Shown: positions 49,201 to 60,100 of the stretch, piece by piece
How positions within the stretch are numbered: the first letter of the stretch is position 1
Layout of the letters: each line of letters begins with the position of its first letter
Assembly: GCF_030272615.1 (NCBI RefSeq)
Contig: NC_081410.1
Coordinates: 569,737,152 to 569,801,151 of the forward strand
Length of the DNA stretch: 64,000 nucleotides
Reading direction: 5' to 3'
Source of the DNA: Cryptomeria japonica
Taxonomy: Eukaryota > Streptophyta > Pinopsida > Cupressales > Cupressaceae
Translations under genes and position numbers: made by a program
Notes under the pieces: model-generated
The model's input: the letters and a program-made list of their open reading frames with translations, nothing else
Told to the model about the DNA's origin: nothing
Databases searched by the model: none

Positions 49201-49261
49201 TACTGGTTATAACAATGTCATCAATTGTTTTGAACATCAAATGAGTATGTTTCCACCCTAA
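46256..49261 (+). pseudogene. Gag of the Tat-like element
   Basis: One reading phase with six in-frame stops (about 47357, 47681, 47921, 48356, 48800, 48824). The N-terminal half is Gln-rich, mostly CAA codons. The capsid domain lies at about 48030-48560 (FARSLTGQAMDWYSHLPGNI; FIQKLVLEMMYELKLKSP). A zinc-like segment CEYHRSKGHKTASC lies at about 48990-49030, as in Tat/Athila gags. At 48350 a Q-stop-W-stop run replaces an expected QRWR: two CGA-to-TGA changes. The other stops are one C-to-T step from CAA or CAG. Confidence 0.8.
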
Positions 49262-49284
49262 GAATAAAGGGACAAGATCCTTCT

Positions 49285-50382
49285 TGCGCAGTCACCACTC
49301 GTCGATCCAAAATAGTCCTGAAAGGAGCTCCTGCAGTTCCTCTGAAACCAACTCCTGCGAGTCAGTATAATCTCCTAGATCATCTAGGAAAGACACCTGC
49401 ACAAATATCAATTCTTGAGTTGTTGAGAATGTCCCCTATGCATCATGCAGTCCTAGATAAAGCTTTAATTGAGTCCACTATCCCAACAAACATTGATGTT
49501 GACCAATTTCAAGCCTGAATAGGACATCTAGCTGTTTCCCAACACGTTGCATTTTCTGATAACGATATTTCACCTGATAAGCTCCCTCATAATGATCCTT
49601 TACATCTTGAAGTCTTTGTCCATAATTGCAAAATCCGACAAGTCTTGATAGATGGCGGAGTGAGTCTTAACATCTGTACCTTGAGAGTGGTCATTGGTCT
49701 TGGTTATACAGAAAATGATATTGATTCTTCCAGAAGAATAACAATCAAAGCATATGATGATGCTGAGCGCCCATCTAAAGGGATAATTACATTGCCTATC
49801 AGAGTTGGTCCAGTGATAGAAAACACTTTCCTATAGGTCCTAGACCTCGATCTCCCTTACAATATGATTCTTGGTCGTCCGTGGATCCACGCAATGAAAG
49901 CAGTTCCATCCACTTATCATCAATGTTTAAAATATCCTTACAATGGAACTGAGATAACAATTCTAGGAGATCCTAATCCATTTCAATTTTGTGCTACTCT
50001 AAAGGATTCCCCACAGCAGCAAGTCCTAGTTAATAGAGAGGCCCACTCACATAGCTATGTGGATCCTAATGAATTGTTAGACGTTGTCAAAGGAAAATTG
50101 AAGATACAGGGCCAAGGATGCGGAGAGTATTCAATGGCTCAAACATTCCTCATCAAGAATTTACCAATATCTCCAAAATCATATGGCAAACAACATTTGT
50201 TGCACAAGGAACCTAAGGTAGTCATTCAATATCAACCCCCCACTACATTTACAAGATGGGGTGAACTTGACAAAGAAACTTTGGATGATGATGTCATAAA
50301 TTGGCTTTATAAGGATCCAACTGAGACCCCACCTATCAGGTTGCCAGTGGAATGGTACGGCAAAGGGTTTACTATGCTGTAG
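49285..50382 (+). pseudogene. protease region of the Tat-like element
   Basis: Continues gag in the next reading phase (shift between about 49262 and 49285). The aspartic protease core is VLIDGGVSLNICTL (about 49645-49685) and the flap or domain end is LPYNMILGRPWIH (about 49855-49893). The active site is Asp-Gly-Gly rather than Asp-Ser/Thr-Gly, a variant I associate with Tat-clade elements. Stops at 49516-49518 and 49837-49839. Confidence 0.7.
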
Positions 50383-50475
50383 AAGAAAGGATATGATGGT
50401 TGTAGTGGCTTAGGTGCTGACAAGAAAGGAAGGCTAGAACCTATTATACCCAAGATGTGACCTCCAAATTTAGGG
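50341..50475 (+). pseudogene. G-patch domain between protease and RT
   Basis: After VEWYGKGFTML the frame reads KKGYDGCSGLGADKKGRLEP and continues to LGLGF. The Gly spacing is that of a G-patch, an RNA-binding motif that also follows the protease in betaretroviruses. Two in-frame stops (TAG at 50380, TGA at 50458) are one C-to-T step from CAG and CGA. Confidence 0.55.
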
Positions 50476-50664
50476 TTAGGTTTTGTACCATTGCAAATTG
50501 GACCTTTGTCTACCAAAGTGACCACGTGTGGAAAGGGGCATGACTCTAATGATGAAACAACACCTGAGGATACCTGACCTGAAACTGATTCCAATGAATG
50601 GGAGTGGAGTTCTTTTTCTTCTAGCTCCTATGCCCTTGACAATGTTTTCCTTGACCCTGATGAT

Positions 50665-51953
50665 TTGCCCATGGAAGACAAACATGAAATAACTCCCCCT
50701 CCCAAAACATGTCCTAATGCTTGGATAGAGTCATTCTGGGACCCAAGCTCCGGATCAGATACAAGCAGTTCAGACAGTGATACCACAAACATTTACATCT
50801 TTACCATCTCAGCCCTCTCTCTCCTTAAAACCAATGATGACATGCCCCTCGTTTATCCCCAGCTTATTCAACTTGACCTACAAGAACCACTCACATTGGA
50901 CTGTTTTCAAAATGACAAAGCAATTGCAGAATTTCTGGGACTACAGGAAGGCATACCACAAGGAGATCATAAGGCAGGATTTGATATTGATCTGGATTCC
51001 ACAGCATATTTTGGGGAGTCAACTCCATCTTCTAGTCATCAAAATGAAAAAAGAAAAGAAAAAGTACAAAATAAAAAAGATAGATCTTTGAGTGAAAACT
51101 GTAAGGCGCTCTCTGATCATACAAAAGTAAAAATAAAAGACGTACCTGTGGGTGAAAACCTCTCTGAGGCGCCCAAAGGTGGAAGAGTGGACATACCCCT
51201 ATCAAGTCAGGATAAATCAACATTGCTTGTGGAAATGACCGAAGAAATCAATTTGGGTACACTTGACAACCCTAAGGTCATTCATTTCGCTGCTTCTTTA
51301 TCAAAACAGGAAAAGATAGATTTTGTCAATTTCTTTCTTGAGAAGAAGATCAATTTTGCATGGTCCTATGTAGATATGCCTAGCCTTGATCCAGAATTAG
51401 TCCTTCATCACTTTCCATTAAAAGCAGATGCCAAGCCTGTCAAACAGAAACTCAGAAAGATGCATCCCCAGGTGGCTCTCTTGGTCAAGGTAGAACTAAA
51501 AAAATTACTAGACATGGGCTTTATCAGACCCATTGATTATGCAGAATGGATTTCCAATTTGGTACCAGTTTGCAAGGTAACTGGGGGCATCAAAATCTGT
51601 ACGGATTTTAGGGATCTCAATAAAGCATGCCCTAAAGATGATTTTCCACTACCAAATATAGACATCATAGTTGACATGACTGCTGGATATGAGATGCTCT
51701 CATTGATGGATGGTTTCTCTGGCTATAACCAAATTCGCATTTCTCCTGAAGATCAACATAAGACTGCATTCACCTGTGCTTGGGGTACCTACTATTGGAA
51801 TGTGATGCCCTTGGGTCTTAAAAATGCTAGCGCAACATATCAAAGAGCGATGATGACAATTTTCCATGATTTCATGCATACTTTGATGGAAGACTATGTT
51901 GATGACTTATTATGCAAATCTGTCACAAGAGATAGTCATCTAGCCATCCTAGG
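50665..51953 (+). pseudogene. reverse transcriptase of the Tat-like element, cut by insertion
   Basis: Open from 50665. An acidic linker leads to the RT: GFIRPIDYAEWISNLVPV, ICTDFRDLNKACPKDDFPLP (catalytic Asp), LMDGFSGYNQI, MPLGLKNASATYQRAM and the active site YVDDLLCKS with both Asp kept. The frame ends at HLAILG, where the next element's LTR begins; the last codons of the open frame belong to that LTR. Only the palm and fingers are present. Confidence 0.85.
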
Positions 51954-52081
51954 TGTTGAGCACTATTTTTTTTTTAAAAAAATAAAAAAATAAAAAAATA
52001 TAATAATATATGTTTCCATAAGCATGAAGACTAATGGATATTTTGGCCAGTAAACTGTATCGAGCACTGCAGGAAAAGTTT

Positions 52082-52600
52082 CATCGAAAGAGCGTTTTCA
52101 TCGACACAGGGCATATAAAGCATTAAGCAAAGGTATTTCGGCAAAAAGTTACCTTCGATGAACACAAGAAACCGCTCATCGATACTCCAAGTTTCATCGA
52201 AAAGGTAAAAGCAAAAAGCAAAAAAGGCAAAAGGTGATTTTGAAGGAATGTCGTTACCAAAGAAACTCAAGATACATTCATCGAAATGCAAGTTTCATCG
52301 ATGAACGTGGTGTCGAACAAAAGAAAAGCTTTTTCATCGATCAAAAAGGATATCGATGAAAAGGGGATATCGATGAACACTCATAAGCCTTCACCGAAGA
52401 AAGAAACTCATCGAAAGTATGGCATCGATGAAACTCACGAGCAACTTGTCGAAAAAGGGGACTATCGATGAAAAAGTGATTTCGATGAGTCTTAAAAGCG
52501 GCTTCTCGACGTAAGCTTTTCACCGAAACAATATTATCAAAGACAATGAGCTTTCGATGGAAGATTCAAACACTCGGCCGAAGACAAGGGTTTCATCGAT
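52082..52600 (+). promoter_or_regulatory. CATCGA motif array in U3
   Basis: By eye about 16 sites with CATCGA or its complement TCGATG, several as the palindrome ATCGAT or CATCGATG and often extended to TTTCATCGA. Degenerate forms (CACCGA, TTTCGGC, TGTCGA) lie between them. The spacing is irregular, so it looks like a cluster of binding sites rather than a simple tandem repeat. Confidence 0.7.
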
Positions 52601-52872
52601 AACTTGAAACGCGTGCACTTTGAGTGGACTGTACTTCCCACGAAGGAGTTAAAGGCCCAGTTGAAAAGTGTCACGTCTGCAATTAAGTTTAAAACACTTG
52701 AGTAGCCGTTACAGATGCAGAACATTAACTGTACACAAGTTTCCCATTCAATTACAGTTGAACTGAGTGAATTTTCGTAAGAATCAGATCGATGCTAAGA
52801 GATTGGAAGCTGTGAAGAACTTGCAGAGATTTGCAAACGATAACCAGAAGAGTTGAGCATTCTACCAAGTAA

Positions 52873-55800
52873 GTGTTGTCTCTCTTATTTACTGTAACTA
52901 TGGAACCTTCGTCTTCTTCTTCTAAAAATAGTAGGAAAGGAAAAGAGTTAAACCCTGAAGAGAAGCCCAAGAGACAGAAGAAAGAAGGGAGAGCTTTGAC
53001 TCAGGACTTATTAGACCAGTGTCCATCGTCTAGTGTAAGGTCCAAAAAGATTAAAAGTGAAGAAGAAGGATTAGAGGACAAATTTGAAAATCTAGGAGAC
53101 ATTTGGACTGAGATAAGAGGGCATGAGTTATTTTTGTTTGGTTACAAAAGAAGGGATGCACTCGAACCCATTAGTAATCTATGGAAGAGGAACTTAGGCA
53201 AATTAGTAGTTCCAAATGTGTTTGTAGACGTAGAATTAATGAAAGCTCTGGTAGATTGCTACAACCTGAGAACTAAAACCATATGTGATTACAGAGGGAA
53301 TACATTAGTAGTAATCAACAAGCAGACTATTGATATGGTTTTTGATCTAGACTGGGAAGTCGAGGAGAGCATCGATATGAAGAAACATTCACAGGAATTC
53401 TTTAGTTTGGAAAATATCTACAGGACTTGGAGGCTACCTGTTCACAGGCCAAAAGTGGGTGGGTCATTTGTTCAGTTTGGCAAAAATGACAAGGTGCCAT
53501 TTGATGTCAACCACTTCCATCCATATTTCAAATATATGTATTATACTGCAGCCCAAGTACTAGGCCTAGAGGCTCATCCACTCATGGATATTGGGATTAT
53601 GGTTCTGTGTGCTGATATTCAATCAAAAGACCCTAGGTCATTTGATTTTGCTACTTATGTTGCGGATGCCTTGAATCATGGGCTGGAAAAATTGAAAGGA
53701 GACCTTGTGAATGTTCACTTTTCATTATACTCCATGCTAATGCATATTCTTCTTTATTGTGGACAAGAAATTAACTTCTGGCCAGATGAGTTCAGCATCA
53801 GGTCTTATGATAAGAATGGTCTGAAGAAGCCGATTCAGTTGTGGGTATCAGTATGGGACCAGAGGTTTATGAACAACCAATATTGGCATTTTCAAGAATA
53901 CTTTGTGAAACCTCTCAGTGCAGCTTTTGGACAACACAGGGATTATACTTTGTCCCCTGAAATTAAGAGGTTCCTCAGGCCAAAGGATTTCTCTCCAGAG
54001 TCACAGATTGAACATAATTGGGGTGATTGGTATTGCCATGATAATCACACAGAGATAAGGGTATTTGGATATGAAGGGCAACCGCACATGCTTCCAATTA
54101 CGGTGCCAGACAGAGTGGCTAGCTTGGAGATTATAAGGCAATTGTCTAGTGCCAGTGCTAAACATTTAACTGATTTTGGTAAACAATCTATTGTTCCAGG
54201 TTTATTAGTTTTCTCTGATTTCATTGTCAAAAGTTCAAAGAGTTATCATTTATTACAGAATAAATTAAATTACTATGGCATGACTCTGGGTGAGCCTAGG
54301 GAGAATTTTGATCCCGAAGGATATATAAGAGCTGCCAGAGCCTCACAGAAACTCAAAGCTGGGATACATATGGCCAAAATGCCAGACGACCTAATTAAGA
54401 ACCTTGAGCGAGAGGAGGCCAAAGCTTTAAAAGGAAAGAGTGAGTTAGTCTGGGAGGCCTACAAATGGAAAAGGGCAAGGGGAATGATAGATGGAGACCT
54501 AATTGGAAATCTCCAAGATCCTCTGGAGGTAGCTAAAAGGCTGCTTCAACATGAAGCTGAAATTATGCACAGAGTTCCTTCACAATTCCTTCGCTTCATT
54601 AATACTGAGAAGGATAGTCAGCCCCTAGCTCACATGTCACCGAAATCGACCACCAGTAGTATCCCACCTGATTCTCCTAGAGAGGATTATCCTCCTGGTT
54701 TCGAAACAGAAATGAACATGGACACAGGAGAAATCAACATCAAAGATGTTGTTGACATAAGAATGACTGAGCATGAGGACTTCATTGCTGATGATGGATT
54801 CGCCTCCTCTAGGGAATTCCTTTCATTTCTATATCAATACAAAGGGGCTCATGTCAAACGAAGCATGGCTGGAAAACCAGAGGAGGAACAGATGAAGAGA
54901 TTACAGGATGAAATTGATGTCCTCATGAAAGACATGACTCTTGAAAAGGGGAGGAAATTATTAAAAGAGGTCGGTGTGATCATCTTCTCTGGTTGGGATA
55001 TCAACTCAGCATTCTTATTTGATGGCTTTTTGAAAAAACAAGATTTGAATCAGCAGGTATTGCCCCAGGAGGTAGATAAACTATTCCTAGGCTCTGGATA
55101 TGATCCAGACAAAAAGGCTCTCCTACAGTGGGCACTATATCGAAAAGGGAAGAGGCCAATCATTGTGGATATAGAAGAAACCTTTGGGCATCTCATGGTT
55201 CATCAGGTTGGAAAGACTGATCCTAGGGTCACTGCAAAGCTCAACCTGGATGTTGCAAGATTGAACTTGGACCAGACAGAGTTTTTGGTCAGAGAGAACA
55301 TTACATACAAGGGATTATATGAAAAATCCAAGGAGGAAAATCAGAAGCTGCAAGCAAAGGTATTGCAATTAGAAACGGGGACTCCTATCAGTGAATACAC
55401 CTCATACCCCGCAGGACGCAGCTTGGATGACGTCTCTGATGCCCTGTACTGGAAATATCAGGCAGAGAAGGCCAATAAACACGCAGACAATATCCAGCAA
55501 AAGATGGACAAATTGGTCAACGATATCATAGGACATCGGTTTAACACCATGCTCTTACAGGTCGAACCATATTGGATAGTTTACAATGGAACAATAAAAG
55601 CACTAACAGAGCATGAACGGTTAAGAGCACGATTGCAGGGGGTGATAAGCAATGACGATACCATGACGCCAGAAGAAAAGGCTGAGGGTAATGCGTATAT
55701 GGATAATCATGTCAAACTCGAGGATATGCTGAGAAGAGATTTAAAATAATTAGATGATGAAAAACCCATTGGAATGCCTTCCGTCTACAAGGAAGGATAG

Positions 55801-56049
55801 GTAATAACCTTAGAGGATTTGCGAAAGGAACTTGTCAGCGTCAAGGATTGGGCCTTGTCAGAAATTGATCGGAGTAAGGATATGGCCCCTACCGTCAACC
55901 AGATAATATTCAAGTACCTGACGCTAGGGGATGAATTAAAAAAGCAAACGCCTCGAATCAGAACATTCAAAGACGATGATTACATTCATCATTTGGGGCT
56001 TTTGAATCTCTTTTTGCTTAAGTTTAGAAACACTCAAGTTAACGACTAA
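52873..56049 (+). CDS. large unknown protein encoded inside the LTR (U3)
   Basis: Open for 958 codons (52873-55749). After TAA at 55747 and TAG at 55798 the same phase is open again to 56049, and this tail is conserved in the relic at 31364, so the family protein is about 1,050 residues. MEPSSS at 52900 is the better start, as the relic also begins ME(V)SSS. No known catalytic motif. A basic N-terminus (residues 15-70) is followed by globular parts with GHELFLFGYKRRD, KRFLRPKDF and HNWGDWYCHD; an acidic region near 620-650; a second globular part (WDINSAFLF; RPIIVDIEETFGHLM); and a probable coiled coil near 825-900 (YEKSKEENQKLQAKVLQLE). No signal peptide or membrane segment is evident. It lies upstream of the TATA box, so it would be expressed from the 3' LTR at the end of the genomic RNA. 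Function unknown. Confidence 0.75.
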
Positions 56050-56963
56050 TATTTTGAAAAGTCATGTCTCTTCGTGAAAAACTTTCGTCCTCATATATAT
56101 ATGAGAATGATTTTTGTAATGTAGAGAGACAAGATAATTAGATAGGATTAGGAGCAAAACAGCAACAGCCTGTAAGTCTTCTGTGTACAAACTATAATGG
56201 AATACAAATCTTGATCTACTATTTCCTTGCATATGTGTTGTGGATTATTTCATTTTCTTTTGGCAATCGTCTATGATATTGTCTGATAAAGATAAGGTTA
56301 TTCATGTTCTTAAGATCAGATCTATGCTTTATGTTATAATGTTGCAACAAAAGTTCTGCTTGCCGATTGTAATCGTTCCTTGCAAAGCTTAATTGACTGG
56401 TCCCTTAAGGGTAGGGTTAAATTCACTCAATCAGCACATAATATAAGCATTCATTTGGTTTTAAAAGAAATAGTAACTGACAGGTTCATAAGGGATGAAT
56501 TAAAAAACTGTCTCACAGATTCGCACTATAAGTCTTGAAGAAAATTGTGATGACTCTGTAACCCAAACAGTGAAGAAGGCACTGGCTAAAATCTCAAGTT
56601 ATACTCATCATTTCTTTCATAATTAGTTATTTTGACAGCTATAGAAGTAATTAAGAAACACAAAACAAACAATTATCATAACAACAATCTTGAACTCGTC
56701 TGCTATATCTCCATTCAAGGAACTCATGCCATTTCAAGATCAGGAGATATCAGATTAGGATAACATATCTGCTATAAAAAGCACTGTTTATTGGAGACAT
56801 TCAGTGAATAGGTATACCCGCCTAGGTCCTGCAGAGCCTAAAGTGAGAGAGTAAGCAACCAAAAAGGTTCACTCTACATGTTGGCCAAGTCAATTGGAGG
56901 GTTTGACCATAGGGACTGACATTTCCTTAGAACCTATCCAATCTGTTGATTTGAGACCCAACA
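56050..56963 (+). promoter_or_regulatory. putative promoter, R and U5 of the Tat LTR
   Basis: A TATA-like ATATATATAT at 56093-56102 lies 44 bases after the ORF end, followed by non-coding sequence to the CCCAACA terminus. The relic has a TATATATAG box in the matching place (31181-31191). No coding frame seen. Confidence 0.55.
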
Positions 56964-56966
56964 GAT

Positions 56967-56983
56967 TGGCGACTCTGCTGGGG
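56967..56983 (+). other. primer binding site, tRNA-Arg-like (Tat element)
   Basis: TGGCGACTCTGCTGGGG, identical over all 17 nt to the PBS of the gag-only element (17208-17224). It lies 3 nt after the LTR terminus and 180 bases before the gag ATG. Confidence 0.85.
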
Positions 56984-57054
56984 AGAATAATAAAAACTCT
57001 GTTGTGGGAAAGAACTCAGAAGAAAAAAATAACACATATCCTCTAGGAAAGAGG

Positions 57055-57065
57055 TGGCGACTCTG
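57055..57065 (+). other. second PBS-like motif in the leader
   Basis: TGGCGACTCTG within GAGGTGGCGACTCTG, 88 bases after the PBS start. The same 15-mer occurs in the leader of the gag-only element (minus strand, 16796-16810). Confidence 0.65.
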
Positions 57066-57163
57066 AAATAAGAATTTCAATGCACGGGACAAGATCGGTT
57101 GCGAAAGGACAATCTTTATCCCAATTAGATTTCCCTCAATGAAAGAACAAAAATAAAGAACCC

Positions 57164-60100
57164 ATGAATGATTCCATGAGAGAAAGATACAACCAGTATA
57201 AACATGAAAGTAGCCAACATTCGCCCTTAAAAGAACAAGATAGAACAACAACTTCAAGCCCGGTGAATGAAGATTTGGTTGCAACATATAAAGCTCAAAA
57301 GGGGCGATGGCAAATTCCCCCTGGTTTTGAAAATCATGAAGCACGGTCCAAACAATACACACCACCTCCATCAGGATCAGGTATGGCAGATCCTGCAGAT
57401 AGATTTATAGATTTAACCAGACAAATGATGGAGGCAGCTGCTGAGATGAGAGATTCAGGAAGGACTCAGGAATGTTTGGAGCTGTGTGCCAAATTGGACA
57501 TAAATGTTGGTGAGGATGACTTTAATAAAGATGTAAACAACTACAAGAAAACATATGCTCAGGGAGTGGGTAAAACAAAAGGTAATGATTTCAAAGCTTA
57601 TGAGAATCCTCTGTTTGGTAACAAGAGGGATGATCATGTGCAATCAGGTGCACCACCAGTCCAGCAAAACTCACATACAGGCTTCATCCCTCATAATCAG
57701 TATCCACCCCCTGGTCAGTTTTATAACCAACATCCACCCCCTAATCAGTTTCAGTATCAACACCAGAATCAATACCCTCCTCCTTATCAAAACCAAATGC
57801 CCTTGTATGGTAATATGAAACAGAACTTTGTGAATCCTCATGGAGGGCATGGACTAATAAATATGGAACAAATGAGGCAGTTTGATTTTTCAGGAATGAT
57901 GGTGTATCCATATCCCATCCCAAATGAAATCAGGACAGCAATACCAAAGTTCACAGGAAGTAATGCAGTTTCAGGTGAGGCTCATTGCAAAGCCTTTGAT
58001 GCAGTAATTGAGGATTTTGGTTTGCCATATGAGGATGTCAAGATCAGGTTGTTTATGCAGTCATTAATAGAAGATGCGAGAGATTGGTTTAGAACGTTGC
58101 CTGATGCATCCATTAGAAATCTTGCAGAATTCAAAGAATTGTTCCTGGAGCAGTATGGAGACCATAATAGTCCTGAGTTTGCTTTGCATGAAATCATCAG
58201 CATTAAGAAAGAGCAAAATGAATCAGTAATTGACTTTAACAAAAGATTCAATAGGGTTCTAAACAAAATCCCTAATAGGATGAAACCAGTACCTGAAGTG
58301 AGCATTCTGTACTATATCAATGCTTATGACAGCAAAACAAACTATGAGTTGAGAACCAGAAACCCAAGAGATCTCCGAGATGTTATGAAAGATGCCATTG
58401 TTATAGAGAACAATAGAAAGGCTGCTGGTAAGGTTGGAAAAAGAGAGGATGCAAGATTGTATAATCCTAAAGCACTCAAGGCCAATAGGGATGAAGATAA
58501 GCTTGACAAAGTTTTAAATGCCCTGAAGGATTTGTCTGTAAGAGTAAACAAAACTGAGAAACAGCAATACTACCGTCCTGAGAGACCTAGACTACATGAC
58601 ATGCCTTATAACACTACATGGAAGGATGGAAAACCAGTAGAAAGGAACCACAAAGACAATCAACAAATTCTAGATCCTTTAAAAAGAACAGTGAATTATA
58701 CTCAAGACGATGACATGTGGTGCTATGCTTGCAATATGCCACACGCTTCTTCTTTGTGCGCAGTAGCAAGAGGGTTGCAAGAGGAAGAGGATAGCTATGA
58801 AGATCATGTGGACGATTCAACTGTTAATATGATATCATTTAGTCAGGAAGGAAGGTCAGATTCTATAAATATTGATCAATGCTCTGTCTTGCCTGTGACC
58901 ACCAGCAAAAATGAAAGTGTTAAGCTCAGAATCCCTACTGAGGAGGAAAAAAGAAGAATTACAGCTTGTGTCGTTGCACAAGCAAAAAGGACTTATGATT
59001 TAAGGAATAGGGTAGTGAATCCAGAGCAAGGTAAACCTACTAGTCTTTTTATGAAAGAAACTAATGAGACACTCAAGCGAATAAACAAAGGAGCTATGAT
59101 TAAGGAGGTTGTACCAAAGAATAATAAGAAGGGTCCTGATGTTCAAAAGAAAGAAACAGTAAAAATTCTTTCATCACAGCAGTCTACCTTTTTTGATATC
59201 TCAACTGCACTAACGCAATTAAAAGTCTCTGTCCCATTGATGGAAATCATGAGGTTTCCTGAATATAGGGAAAAAACTTTGGAGATGATCTCAGGTGTCC
59301 AAGAAGGAAAGGTTAATGAACAGAAACAAGAAGTCCCAACAGGTGACAGTAATGAACAAATGGCTCCAATTATATACCTAGGGTCCACTATAACTAAAAA
59401 CCCAACACAAGTAGACCCATTTTACCTCACTTTGGTGATAAACAACAAAAGGGTAAAGAATTGTATGATTGATTCAGGAGCAGCCATAAATGTCATGCCT
59501 GTTGGGGTGATGAAAGAATTAGGATTGGAAGTTGATACTACCTTTGGGAAGTGCTATGCCATGGACAATAGATCAGTCCCAGTGGTTGGTATCATGAAGG
59601 ATGTAGAGTTCAGATTAGCAGCCTGTCCAGAAGCATCATATAAAACAGATATCACGGTGGTAGATGTTCCACCAAACTATGGAATGTTGTTGTCTAGACA
59701 ATGGTCGAATATGATTGGTGGATATGTGCAGCTAGATTTGTCTTATGCTACGATTCCAATAAATGGACAGGAAATAAAAATTGACAGGGAACCTCGGTCC
59801 ACATATATCATAGAAGACATGGAAGAAACAGTGAACCAAGTATGTTTTTTACAAATTGATATGGACAACTTCCAGGTACAATTGACAAAACCTAAATTTA
59901 AAGAGTGGATCCCCATTGAGTCATGTCTAACTGAAAAGGATGGTCAGATATGGAAAATGTTATTTGATGGGTCTTGTAGCAAAGAAGGGAGTGGAGCTGG
60001 AATCCTTTTTATTTCACCTACAGGAGAAACTTACAAATATTCTTTCAAGTTGTTATTTGAATGTACAAACAACATTGCTGAATATGAAGCCCTACTCACT

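Larger units (their letters stand above)
42603..51953 (+). mobile_element. Tat-like Ty3/gypsy element, 5' part, interrupted within RT by the next element
   Basis: Plus strand: LTR with TGTAG...CTACA termini, PBS, 2.1-kb leader, Q-rich gag, protease, G-patch and RT. RT is cut at 51953 by the insertion of the Tat element at 51954. The remaining RNase H, integrase and 3' LTR should lie beyond the window. Gag zinc segment, DGG protease and RT match the Tat/Athila branch. The coding frame has many C-to-T stops, so it is an old, dead copy. Confidence 0.8.
51954..56963 (+). repeat. 5' LTR of the Tat element (about 5.0 kb)
   Basis: Starts TGTTGAGCAC, repeated at 63562. The end is set by CCCAACA at 56957-56963, followed by GAT and the PBS. 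Only the first 439 bases can be compared with the 3' LTR here, so the rest of the LTR extent rests on the PBS and terminus. Order inside: A/T-rich start, CATCGA array, the large ORF, TATA box, then about 870 non-coding bases (R-U5) to the terminus. Confidence 0.75.

Noticed and set aside
56934-57371. 145-codon minus-strand ORF overlapping the PBS and gag start
   Set aside because: Shadow frame across the PBS, leader and sense gag; no supporting features.
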